This document shows, in pieces, positions 51,116 through 61,639 of a stretch of 64,000 nt of DNA (positions are counted from its first letter, which is position 1; every line of letters starts with the position of its first letter). The position numbers and the translations under genes are program-made. The stretch is from Symbiodinium natans. Its lineage: Eukaryota > Sar > Dinophyceae > Suessiales > Symbiodiniaceae. The stretch spans positions 124,001-188,000 of the forward strand of contig CAJNDS010002091.1 in the NCBI GenBank assembly GCA_905221605.1, written 5' to 3'. Below the pieces are notes generated by a model. That model saw nothing but the letters and a program-made list of their open reading frames with translations, was not told where the DNA came from and did no database searches.

Positions 51116-52364
51116 GTAAGCTACCCCCGAATACATCTAAATTCCCCATTGTATACTATATAGGGGGTCGGGATGATTAGTGATAGTATTCTCTCATGGT
51201 CCCTATATCATTCTACTATAATGAGTAAAAAACCCCAAAAAACCCTATTCTAATTATTAAGGCCCCTTAAGTAGGCCCTCTAGGTTGGGGAGTCCTCCTT
51301 GGACAGCAAGCTTGCGGCAGTGCATGCCAGGGGCAGAAGCAGCACCAGCTGGCCGAACATGGCTGGCAGAACCACACGAAGTCCGAGAGACGTACGACAA
51401 CCACCACAAGTTCGTATCCAATCTTCAAAGTTTCAGCAGGAGTTCGACACTTTTTTGGCTCCAAGACTGAAGGTTTTTCTGGTCAAATCACTCAGCGCAT
51501 CTGCTGTAGCAGTTCGAGTTCTTGAACTCCAAAAGCCCCCGCGGCCAGAGCATGGGCCCAAACGGCAAGCGATACTTCTCTTAGGGTTTAGGGTTTAGGG
51601 TTTAGGGTTTAGGGTTTAGGGCGATACTTACAACTGGCATCAACCCCTTGTACTCGGATCATGGATTGACAAAACGCATGTGCGTCTTCCAGTAGATATG
51701 ATAGTACCCCCTAAACCCTAAACCCTACATTCCTAAGCCTGAACACTGACCCTAAACTTCTGCTGTCCAGGCGCAGGGTGTCGAAGGGCTGGAGCCAAAC
51801 CTTTCTACATGAAGTTCAGCCGGCTTTTATCTCAAGCGTCCGTAGGCTTGTGGCTACAGAATGCGGTTCAGCTGCCTCGGCCCCTAAACCCTCAAACCCT
51901 AAAACCCTAAAAACCTAAACCCTAAACCCTAAACCCTAAACCCTAAACCCCGGGGATGCACAGATGCGAGGAGGGATGCTCTGTGACCGAAGCACTGAGG
52001 TGAGGGACACGTCAATTTGCCGAATTGCACGCGATTCGTTGGCTTGGGTTTTGTGCGGAGCGCCGATCAGTGCGACCGAGACTGCTTTGTGAGAGAACAG
52101 CAGCAAGAACGTATGTAGACTTAGACGAAACTGTACATAACACAGCGGCAAAAGCGTGCACCGACACCGATGTGGACGCAGCATGAAAAAATCGCCCGAA
52201 CTGAACCAAAACACAACAATCAACGCAGCCCAGCTACTGCTCCTGGCCGCACCCTTCTCATCAGCCGCCGCGTGAGAAGTGAAAAATTGCCTTTCCTGCA
52301 AGTCCGAGAACATGTATGTCACAACATGAACCAATGTTAGAAAAGCTTCATCCACACTGCAACA

Positions 52365-52448
52365 TTAACCGGCATGTCCGCCAAGCAGCCACAGGCGCAG
52401 ACCGTAGGGATCCGGATCAACTTCCTCAGCAACAGTCACATGTGTGAG
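52365..52448 (-). CDS. Possible last exon beside element A8, unidentified
   Basis: Minus strand reads THVTVAEEVDPDPYGLRLWL and ends at TAA (52367-52365). Skipping A8 at its 8 bp duplication joins it in frame to open sequence at 52568-52610 (ATLCLWFGL). Confidence 0.4.
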   Translation of the reverse strand, partial: LTHVTVAEEVDPDPYGLRLWLLGGHAG

Positions 52449-52567
52449 TTGGGATGTTCCCCTTATTCTAACAGTCCTTGATAGGGAGTATAGTAACCCC
52501 CCCCCCCCCCCCCCCGCCCCTATTCGAATCCCTAGTAAGGACTGTTGGCATAAAGGGAAACATCCCA
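52449..52567. repeat. Inverted-repeat element with 8 bp duplication (A8)
   Basis: Ends TTGGGATGTTCCCC and GGGAAACATCCCAA. TGTGTGAG occurs directly before (52441-52448) and after (52568-52575). Coding-like sequence lies on both sides on the minus strand, so this may be another intron. Confidence 0.8.
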
Positions 52568-53475
52568 ATGTGTGAGGCCAAACCACAAACACAATGTCGC
52601 CAGAACCACTCAAGGCAAAGAAGCAGCCCTGGGACGTTTGCGGAACGAAGCTGCGCAATCTTCTGTGGACTCCCCTAAATGACACACGGCACATCTCGAA
52701 GACCACGTGGCTTTGATCCTTTGAAAGTTCTGAGCACAGCATCATGCCACAACGTAAGCTTGTCGGACCTGGCAGTGCCAAGTTGCACGACTGGCCACAT
52801 GCTTCTCTCATTTGCGGCTTCGAAACCGTGTTAGAACCGTGTGCTGGAGGTCCGTGGCGACGTGCTGCTAATCTAGGAAAGGGGGAACCCAAACCCCAAA
52901 AAGAGAAAAACAGGAGCTCACTCGTGGTCCTCACAACCCTAAACCTCTACACCCTAAGCCCTAAACCCTCTTTCAGCTTCTTGAGAGCTTCCGAGACATG
53001 AACTTGTTCGACTAATCTTAGGGGGGGGGGGGGGTGTAGAAGCCCAAATAGTAATGCTTCAAAGCCCAAGTACCTCCTCTTGCACTGTTGCGAGGAAATT
53101 CCGTCCTCCCGGCTTGTCCTCAGGATGACAGGGTTTAGGGTTTAGGGTAGGATCTAGGGATATCTAGGGTTATATTTTTGGGGTTTCTGGGGCTTAAGGC
53201 TTAGGAACCCTAAATGGGGGGAGGGGGGGGGCGGGTGCTATTTCCCATACTATTACTATGTCCCCTATTCAACCCTACAAATCCTAAACCCTAAACCATA
53301 AACCCTAACCCTAAACCCTAAACCCTAAAACCCTAAAACCCTAAACCCTAAACCCCCCTAACCTCAATTAACCTTAATTAAGGTATATGAGCCGCAAAGG
53401 CGCCCGGATCCACCTTCACACGCGGCCTTTGGACCGCGCCACTCGAACGCAGCACCAAGGAAATGTCGAAACAAT

Positions 53476-53580
53476 ACTCCCCTTAGAAAGCCTTAGATAA
53501 AAATAATATGTTTAATATCCTCTTGGGATTTTGTATATATATATATAAAGATTTAGAAAATAATCCCTAAGGGGGTATAA
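53476..53580. repeat. ATACTCCCCTTAGAA element with 8 bp duplication (O2)
   Basis: GAAACAAT occurs directly before (53468-53475) and after (53581-53588). Interior ATATCCTCTTGGGATTTT and right arm CTAAGGGGGTATAA. Confidence 0.7.
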
Positions 53581-53598
53581 GAAACAATGTAAAACGTG

Positions 53599-53731
53599 GG
53601 ATGCTCACCCTTAGACCAACAGTCCTTAATAGGGATTCTAGTACCCCCTATTAAATATCATAATCCTAGTACCCCCTACTAAATATCATCATCCTTATTA
53701 AGGACTGTTAGCACAAGGGGGAACATCCCAA
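53599..53731. repeat. Inverted-repeat element, GGGATGTTCCCCC family (A9)
   Basis: Ends GGGATGCTCACCCTTAGACC and AGGGGGAACATCCCAA; the middle has a tandem doubling of about 35 bp (AGTACCCCCTATTAAATATC). AAAACGT flanks both sides at a few bp distance. Confidence 0.7.
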
Positions 53732-53828
53732 TGCAAAAACGTAGGAATCATAGCTGAGGAACTGGTGCCATCCGATTGAACGAGGAGATCACCTGGACGA
53801 AGCAAATGATGCGTTTGCGACCCGAAAT

Positions 53829-53933
53829 CTTGGTTGCTGAGTTCAGAAAGAAGCCCCCCAAAAAGGGTACACTGTCAGTTCAAAAGGGGATTCTAGTATC
53901 CCAAAAAGTGTAAAGTGTACTCACTCAGCACTC
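53829..53933. repeat. Second copy of the CEP104 intron 14 element
   Basis: GGTTGCTGAGTTCAGAAAG ... AAAGTGTACTCACTCAGCA with interior GATTCTAGTATCCC matches 19683-19790 closely. Confidence 0.75.
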
Positions 53934-54024
53934 GGAAATGCGGGAAACACGGACACACGTGGTTGTCACTTTTGCACAGTCCCCAAGGCAAAGGCGATTC
54001 TACATGAGAAGCAGGAAACCGTTT

Positions 54025-54133
54025 CCTAGTAGCCCAGTCACCATATTTTAACAAGGGCACCCTCTTTTTTGGTTGGTTACTAAGGGAACCCAGAACCAAA
54101 CAAAAGGGTAAAGGGTACCACTGGACTACCAAG
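54025..54133. repeat. CTTGGTAGCCCAG element with 4 bp duplication (C5)
   Basis: Ends CCTAGTAGCCCAGTCACC and CTGGACTACCAAG. GTTT occurs before (54021-54024) and after (54134-54137). Candidate intron. Confidence 0.8.
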
Positions 54134-55159
54134 GTTTGCAGCGAACATCGCTCAAACCTTAAACCCTAAACCCTAAACCCTAAACCCTAAACCCTAAACC
54201 CTAAACCCCAATTTACACTCGCATCGCGCAAGTCGCATACCGGATTGGATCGCGGAAGGCCAAAACCACCTTGGCTCAGCATGGAATGATAACGCGTCGT
54301 TCCCAGAAATCCCCCGACAGGCCATTACATGGTTCAACCCCCGTGCGACGCTGCTTTGCGGAGGTTGGGATGAATTGCGGGTTCCAAGCCGCCCTGGCAT
54401 CAACCTTCCTGAGTGAGCTGCATGCCAAAAATGAGCACTCCGCGACCGGCTACAGCCACAACTTGTCGTGCTCTCCTACTTGCTGAGCTGCAGGATTCTG
54501 TGATGTTGCGCATTGGCCGTGGTGTACAAGGATTGGATGATAAACACCCTAAGCCCTATAGAACCCTAAACCCTAAGCCCTAAAACGAAAACACTCGGCA
54601 AAACCTGAGCACTGAAGCCACAAAACACCGCATGCATGATGCAGCCGAGGAGCTCGTCGACTAAAGCTTGAACCTGCTTGGGCCAAACTCATTGACATCA
54701 TCATGCTGCGTCTTGTTTTGTTTTTTTAATGATATATTGTAATAAATATGATTACATTCTATACTTTATGTGTGTTGAAAAATTACACTACCCAGATCCT
54801 TTCCTGCGGAAGGTCAACACCAACGAACGTGGTTAGAACGCCATACGACCTATGTAGGGCACAATTGGGTATACAGGCAAGTTCTGGTCAACGCGTTCCA
54901 GGGTTTCAACCCGGCTTGCATGTGGAGCTCTACGAACATTTTGGGCAGCAAGGAAAAACAAAATTTGGAAATCACTCCTTCGTAAAGGGTGCTATATAGC
55001 CTGCCATCGACATAGAACAACCCGCCTTGCGCGCCGCAATGTCGTGGGAGGCGTAGCGCGAGTCCCAGACCCCTGCAGGGTCAACACGGGGCTGTCGGAA
55101 ACTACCTGTGCTGAAGTCCCCTGGTACTTGCCCACCACAATCGAGACCACACAGACAGA

Positions 55160-55163
55160 CAAA

Positions 55164-55204
<41 letters not shown>

Positions 55205-55222
55205 TATATATATATATATGTT
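55160..55222. repeat. Microsatellite (CA)n followed by (TA)n
   Basis: About 17 CA units, then a short TA run. Confidence 0.9.
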
Positions 55223-55767
55223 CTGCACGGAAAATGGAACAGGCCTATTCGCTTGCCAGCGCCACAGCGCGCCACTTGCTCGTTCAGGCGCACCTGGGAA
55301 TTTCCAGCGTGATCTACGGCATAGGCAGATACGTTTTCGTCTCTCAGGGGCAGAGTTTTGCCCAAGCCCCGAAACCCGCCGAAAAACCATGCTGGCCATG
55401 CGGCAACTGTTTCTGCAGCAGGCCAGAAAGCGAAACTCATGAATGCCGGCCTCGTGACAATGTTCAATGGCCGTGGCACACACACACACACAACATTTCT
55501 CCTGCCCGTATGCGTGCCAGCAAAAACTACGAATTCCTTAAGAACCCCCAAATAAAAACCAAAAATCTATATATATATATATATGTAGACAGATATATTC
55601 TCTTTGTAAGGGTAATCAAGGGGATTGCTATCTTCTTATGCAAATATGGCAAAGCAGCCAAGCATCCAATAGCTTGGAGAGCCCACTGCGTCGCATGCAG
55701 GAGCAGGCGCTGTTGGAGTGCTGAAATCCCGGGCCCAATCCTGCAAATGAGCCCTCAGGGTGTACCT

Positions 55768-55865
55768 AAATAGGGTTTAGGGTTTAGGGTTTAGGGTTTA
55801 GGGTTTAGGGTTTAGGGTTTAGGGTTTAGGGTTTAGGGTTTAGGGTTTAGGGTTTAGGGTTTAGG
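55768..55865. repeat. Telomere-type array (TTTAGGG)n
   Basis: About 14 perfect units abutting element K2; the last long array in the window. Confidence 0.9.
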
Positions 55866-55987
55866 GAGACTGAGCCCTAAGGGCTCCATGTACCTAAATA
55901 GGGGATACTTAGGCCTTAACAGTACTTCCTTATAAGGAGTTTGGGTCCCAAGTACACAACAACAAAGTACATGGACCCTTAGGAGAG
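55866..55987. repeat. TAAGGGCTCCATGTACC element (K2)
   Basis: Ends CCTAAGGGCTCCATGTACC and AAGTACATGGACCCTTAGGA; interior AATAGGGGATACTTAGGCC. Confidence 0.65.
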
Positions 55988-56109
55988 CATTCCAGGGCAG
56001 CGGTCGTAGCGGCGATTTGGCAAAGCACTTGTTGATGTTGCTGCTGGTGGTGGTGGTGGTAACGGCCGCACAACGGATCGCAGTTTTTTTGTCTTGTTTT
56101 CCATTCATT

Positions 56110-58340
56110 TTTTGCTCTCAAGGGCTATAACTACGACGTGAAATCAGCGACGCGAAATAAGCGAAATTATGACAGAAATAAAGTAGAATACGTGCATGCC
56201 AATTTCATTTGTTTTCATATCTTAATTGGACGCGTCTTTTGTTTCTTTCTCTTTCGTGCCCCTTAGTAAAAATACAAAGTGAATACGCGGGCGTATGAAT
56301 ATTTGAACTAGCCCGTGTGTGAACAAAGCGTGCGAAATAGCTGCACGACATGAGAATAGCTTCATGTAGTGCATCAACAGGACTTTACAGGTGAACAACT
56401 AACTGAGCGCATGAAGTCCATGACAAAGGGGCGCGCGAAATACAGACACGAATATTTTGCCCGCGCTTTCTTTTCGTTTTAGTATGCTGGCGCACTACAA
56501 GAGAACTCATTCTTTTGGGTGCGCTCTTTGTATTCTCACTTTATGCGCCCCTTAAACACTATCATCTTCTTTCAAGTAATCTCAACAGGTACAAGCGAAT
56601 GAAACGAACGCGTGCGTTGTTTACTTCGTTCACTGCCTTACCGTTCGTACGCTTTTCATGGGGCCCCATTTGCAGGAAACATGTGGTTGGAGTGTTCCCT
56701 TGTCTTTCTGGCTGGTTCTCTAGGGTGTCTAAGGGGTTCATGGTGATCTGAAAATAGAATCCTGGCTCATGCTCATACATAAGTTCTAAAAAATAATATT
56801 CGGGAGTTTTTGTGCGTTCAAAGCATTCCCTTCCAAACACCCATGAAAAGTATAATGTTCAGGGGTGCATGTGAAGGTTAATCGTAATATTCATGTGCCC
56901 TGTGAGCATATTAAAAGCAGTTAATGGGAGCCCACGGGGTAAGCTAATCATAACGCTAAGAGATCAAGAGTAAATAACAATCCAGCATGAACTTGTATTG
57001 AACACTGTGGAAAGAATACTAAAGGCCGACAACACTGGAGGCATGGAAAACTTCACCATGCGAGGGCTGGGGGGAGAGGGGGGGGGGAGGCGATGTTTAA
57101 GCAAAAAAAAGACAAAGGATTTGGCATGGCCACCAATACAATTTTGTTGATGTGTTCTGTCCGTGAGTTTTTGACAAATTTATTTCCACCCCTGGACGCG
57201 TGCCCTTCCAAATTTCCCAACATCCCCGTTGAACCGTTGACAACCAATCTGGCCGGAAAATTTCTCTCCAGATAACAAACAGCTCTCTGCCCCTGGCTGC
57301 TCCAAAAGCACACGCTATGAAGAAAACCTTGCATGAGGTGTGGCTGCCAACTGCACGAGGGTCGAGCGAGGTCAAGCAAAGCGTTTGCCTGTATATTAGC
57401 CTCGAACCCTTGATTGACAACCTTTTTTTGCAGCTGGGACTCTTTGATGCCAGGCAAAGCTGCTTAGCAGCAGAACGCTTCTGAAAGCTGTGATTGACAA
57501 CCTTGAAACCCTAAACCCTAAACCCTAAACCCTGTTACCTGAAACCCTAAACCCTAAACCCTAAACCCTGTTGCCTTTAACCCGCAAAGAAACGCGAAAT
57601 ACCCACCACCAGGGCCGGAGATGCCAGAGTTTCCGCTACCAACCCTTGTTCTTGTCTTATACTTGTTGTATTTGTTGTCTTGAGATGTTCCCCCTTAGAC
57701 TAACAGTCCTTAATTGGGATCAGAATAGGATGAATAGGAGGCATTTTTTAAAATTGGAGGTACTCTAATCCTCATTATTTGGTTGCTCTTTAACCCCAAA
57801 AAAAAGTTTAACTTTTAGCTACCTTATTAAATTAGAGGAACCCTAAACTTGTAAAGTGGTAAAAGTTGTAGTGAAATCCCACCTAGATTCAGGCATGTTA
57901 GTAAAAGCTTCCCACTTGTTGTCCCGGGCCAAATCCTAGTCCAAGTCCAAGTGGCGGACAGTTCAAACGGCACCATGTAGATGTCCTGCCAGAAAATGTA
58001 GGCTTGCATTCTTGAATAATTGACTGGGTGTATATATGCGTATACATGAAGTATATATTTTCATACATACATATATATATATATAGGCTCGTCCCGAACG
58101 TCTGCGTGGAATGCACAAACGGCGGACCTAACACTGGAGCTGCAAAAACGTGTCCTCTGCTGCTTGCAAAAATTTGATGATGCTCGTGGTGCCCCCACGC
58201 TCAAAGCCCGCAACAACAAAGTCAACCTTCCTCAGCATACTAACCGGAAAGACGCAACAGTACTAATGCACGTATATACACGTCACATATCACCAAAAAA
58301 AACTCCACTTGGGAACAGCTGAAGAGCATGTCTCGCCAGT
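56110..58340. other. Region without an assigned gene, few repeats
   Basis: More AT-rich than the left side, with four short CCCTAAA runs near 57510-57565. The minus frame at 57053-57457 (134 codons) is not recognisable. Confidence 0.5.
57684..57800. repeat. Partial element, GGGATGTTCCCCC family (A10)
   Basis: Only the left arm, GATGTTCCCCCTTAGACTAA and AGTCCTTAATTGGGAT, is recognisable. It is the last such element before the repeat-poor right end. Confidence 0.5.
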
Positions 58341-58344
58341 GGCC

Positions 58345-58665
58345 TCACATTGCTGCATGCAGAACAGCAACAATGAACAGCTCCGCCTCCCGAAAATTTT
58401 GCAGTAGTTTTGCAGCCACGTCGCTAAGCCGTTGCACGATCATGTTGGCCATGTCCTGGCAGTACATCTGCATACATCTGCCATCGGCATCCATCGGTAT
58501 GTGCCGGACACAACCACCCCAAATGCTGCGCCCACCTCCAAACGCCCTGAAAATGAACATCACGCTGGCGCAGTCTAGATCAGCAATGTTTTCTCCTCGG
58601 GACCCAGCGGGGCGCCCATCGTTTCCAAATACATCGGCAAGGCGATGTGCTTCACAAAGGTTTCC
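58345..58665 (-). CDS. Hypothetical open frame, about 105 codons
   Basis: Minus strand open to TGA at 58347-58345, containing DGRCMQMYCQDMANMIVQRL and a following amphipathic stretch (LLQNFREAELFIVAVL). Residue use looks protein-like, but I recognise no domain. It may be an exon. Confidence 0.35.
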   Translation of the reverse strand, partial: GNLCEAHRLADVFGNDGRPAGSRGENIADLDCASVMFIFRAFGGGRSIWGGCVRHIPMDADGRCMQMYCQDMANMIVQRLSDVAAKLLQNFREAELFIVAVLHAAM

Positions 58666-59599
58666 TCACGGTTTGCATATTTGCCACTGCCACGGATGCA
58701 CGCTGCAAATTCAAGAAATACTGTTCATATCCGTTCTATTAGTGTTCTATTTCAAATGTGCCCGCTCCAGGTCCCCCTGCAGAAAACCCGAGAAAGCATG
58801 GCAAAGAAAAAACAGCGAACCAAACCTTGCTACGCAACTCCAGCATGACCGCTGGCCCAGTGGCAAGCGGGCGTCGGTATGGGTGTTTGAAATCAACACC
58901 ACCGGTGTATGTGCCCGGAGAAGGGAATCGTCATGCAATCAGCGCGGACGGAGCGACACACACACACAGTCACCCACTTGTCGACTTGTGTGCTGCACAT
59001 ACTACTCTTACTACGACTGACCACCCCAGTGCTCTAAATGAGCCCCGTGCGTTGGTCGTTGATGCGCATGATGGAGGGCGAACCTGGTTGTGTGCTCTCG
59101 ATTCCTCACGCGTGCACCCCGAAGCGACCTTTTTTAAATTGCAATCAATTTATTCACATCTCCGCCACCGGCCCCCAAGCTACATCACATCTTGCAAGAA
59201 TTCGGGTTTTTGCATTTTGGCATCTGTGGTACTGGTCGGCGTGCACAGCGAACCGACCCCGTTTCGACATCATACAAATGTGGCAAGTATCTTGTCTCTG
59301 ACTTCTCAGCTCGGCCCTGATCTGTGTTTGCACATGGGTCGGTGCTTGCAATCAACACCGATACGTTCAGCTCGCGCTATGTGGTTCGTGTTGCGGATGT
59401 ACCCGAAAAATTCTCAGGCCTTGTGGCTGCTATTTGGGTTCGGCGACAGGATGTTGACGTTTTCCTCCTCTGTTGCGTTGTATATCCCTGTGGAACCACA
59501 TCGCAGTGTTGCGCGGAGTCAGGCCTCAGGTGCATTGGGCAGCATGATGTCCATCGCGAGAACAGTAACAGCTGGCAACTGCGTGAGTTGTCAGGACAG

Positions 59600-59835
59600 C
59601 ATCATTTTTGTTTGGCTAAGTTTTTCCTTCGTCTGGGCCCTACCCGGCCTGGCGATTTTTCAGAATCTAGATTTTTTCGATTACTTTGCCATACCTGAAT
59701 CATTGTTGGTCAATGTCAAGCGTTGCCAGATCTACCATCGCCCGGGCGTTAAACAGCAGAAGGTTGCTACACCTGGTTGGCGTGATCACCGCCCAGTCCA
59801 TTGCACATTCACGCATAAGCTATGTTATGTTGAGC
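59600..59835 (+). pseudogene. Remnant of a LINE-type endonuclease C-terminus
   Basis: Plus strand reads DYFAIPESLLVNV and, 30 residues on, GWRDHRPVHCTF. D-Y-x-A-[IV]-P followed by [ST/x]-DH-x-[PA]-V is the usual end of the EEP/APE-type endonuclease of non-LTR retrotransposons. It is part of a frame open at 58758-59939, whose earlier part I cannot match. Assignment from motif memory; moderate. Confidence 0.42.
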
Positions 59836-60884
59836 GGCAGCGGAGCATGCGGAGTGGGGATGCGGACCTGCTGGCAAGCGTCGCGTCGGAAGGCACCCGC
59901 CGCCTTGAGCTGCATTGCGTGGGTTGCTGCTTTGGATGACTTGCGTGAAGGCACACCTGGCCCGTATTGGGCCATAGCAACCACCACTAGGCCCATCTAG
60001 CTGCAAGTGCAAGTCCATTCAGAAACTACTGGTTGTGCTGCCAACGGGACATCATATCGATGTTTGGGGCCCAACGCACACCCAGTGAGCAAGCGTGCAG
60101 CCCTCCGCATGTGTGACAGTTGGCTTGACGGCTAAGCCTCCTGGAATTCAAGCATGAAGCCACTGGCACTTTGCTTGTTGTCACGAGCAGCTGCTCATGC
60201 TATGCTTTGCGAACGATCCACAGTTTGGATGGTGTTGGCAAGAGGTTTTTCAAGCATGATTGAAAACGAACTGGTATGCGTGCAAAAGATCGCAGCACAT
60301 GGTGTCAGAGCGACTGTTCGACGCTGGGAACAGCTTTGTCGCGTGCTTGCCTGCCGTTGCCGATGCATTCCCATCGATGTTCCATGAGAATATGGTTTGC
60401 ATATTAGAAGCCCGTATTTTAGATAAGGAGGGCAAGGAATGCAACAACAGGGATGGCTGTGGAAGGCAGTGATGGACAGTTGGTTGCATCTCCTCCCACC
60501 AGCGGCGCGCGAGAAAGATCTTCGTGCTCAGTGATCAGCACGTTCTTGTGGAAGGCAATGCACGCAATCAAACCGTCGCTGGACACATCATTCTGAATGG
60601 CGCCACACATCACTACCATACGCCGTATCGCATGTTGCATTTTTTTCTCGCGCTGCTGGGCTGAGGTGGGGGAGCACCTGCAAAGAGTTCCAGTAAAGCG
60701 AATTCCTGAGCGGGTCACGCGGTTCACCGACTGGAAACTCTGGCAGCGTGCACGCGTGGGCGCGGAGAGCCGCGAGCGCTGCCAGGGTGGTCCATCGGTG
60801 CACCATCGCTTGGCGGGCCGTTGCAGCGCACCATGGCGCGCGCGAGCAAGCACAGGAAGGTCAGGGTGCTGTGATGAACTTGAT

Positions 60885-61105
60885 CCTAATTTCCCAAGCT
60901 GAGATTTCCCTGCACGATCTCAACCTCGATTTGCTGGCTGCGGACGGGCGCAGAATCGAGGTCGTCGCCAACAACCTTCCGATCTGGATGATCTGGCAAG
61001 GCGTTCAGATCGCGGTTGACACCACGATCGTAAGCCCTTTGAGGCGTGACGGCGAGCCCCGCCCGCAAGCAGATCGCGAACTGGGCTTTTGCGTGTGATC
61101 CTGTA
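60885..61105 (+). pseudogene. Remnant of a LINE-associated C-terminal module
   Basis: Plus strand contains RRIEVVANNLPIWMIWQGVQ and AVDTTIVSPLRRDGEPRPQA. This resembles a C-terminal region recurring in retroelement-derived proteins predicted from dinoflagellates and corals. The frame stops at 61096, so it is decayed. Confidence 0.5.
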
Positions 61106-61439
61106 GATATTGTTGCCATTTTGGTCCTAATCGGGACACACAAGGACACACGATCGTTCAAAGACCCATCTTTCGGGGTCGAGCACGCCTTGATTCGAGA
61201 CCGAGCATGCTCGGTGCGTAGAGCACCTGCACGTGCATTGGCCTGGCAACGGGGAAAGGCGCATCGCCGGTAGAGCAGCTAACGCACACTACTCCCCCGA
61301 GAGTGACACCGGATGATCGTCGCCGCCTCGACATGGTCCTGGGGTCACTCCGTCGGGCTGTGCGTTGTGCTGCGACGTGACGCAGGCTTCCCTCCTATCC
61401 CGCGACGGACGCTGGTCCCCCCCGTATCCCGCGACGGAC

Positions 61440-61625
61440 AGCCACAAGCCTTGCAGCCGCGCAGGACAGGGCCTCGCTGGCCGCCGATGGTGGACGCGCC
61501 TGTCCGTTGCGGTGCAGCGAGCCATGGTGCTGTCGGCAGCCGGGCGAGCATGGCCGGCAGCGACGAGGGCGGCGACACAAGAGCCAACGCTGGACCGAGC
61601 CCGCATGCCGCCGCTGAGGCTGTAG
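61440..61625 (+). pseudogene. Continuation of the LINE-associated remnant, shifted frame
   Basis: Another plus frame reads GLAGRRWWTRLSVAVQRAMV, which follows the previous module in intact relatives as I remember them (RWWSLLSVAVQRA). The frame change confirms decay. Confidence 0.5.
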
Positions 61626-61639
61626 AGGCCCTAGCTGAC

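Noticed and set aside
58758-59939. A 393-codon plus-strand gene
   Set aside because: Only the last third has a recognisable motif (LINE endonuclease end); the rest looks like chance open sequence in GC-rich DNA, so I kept the remnant only.
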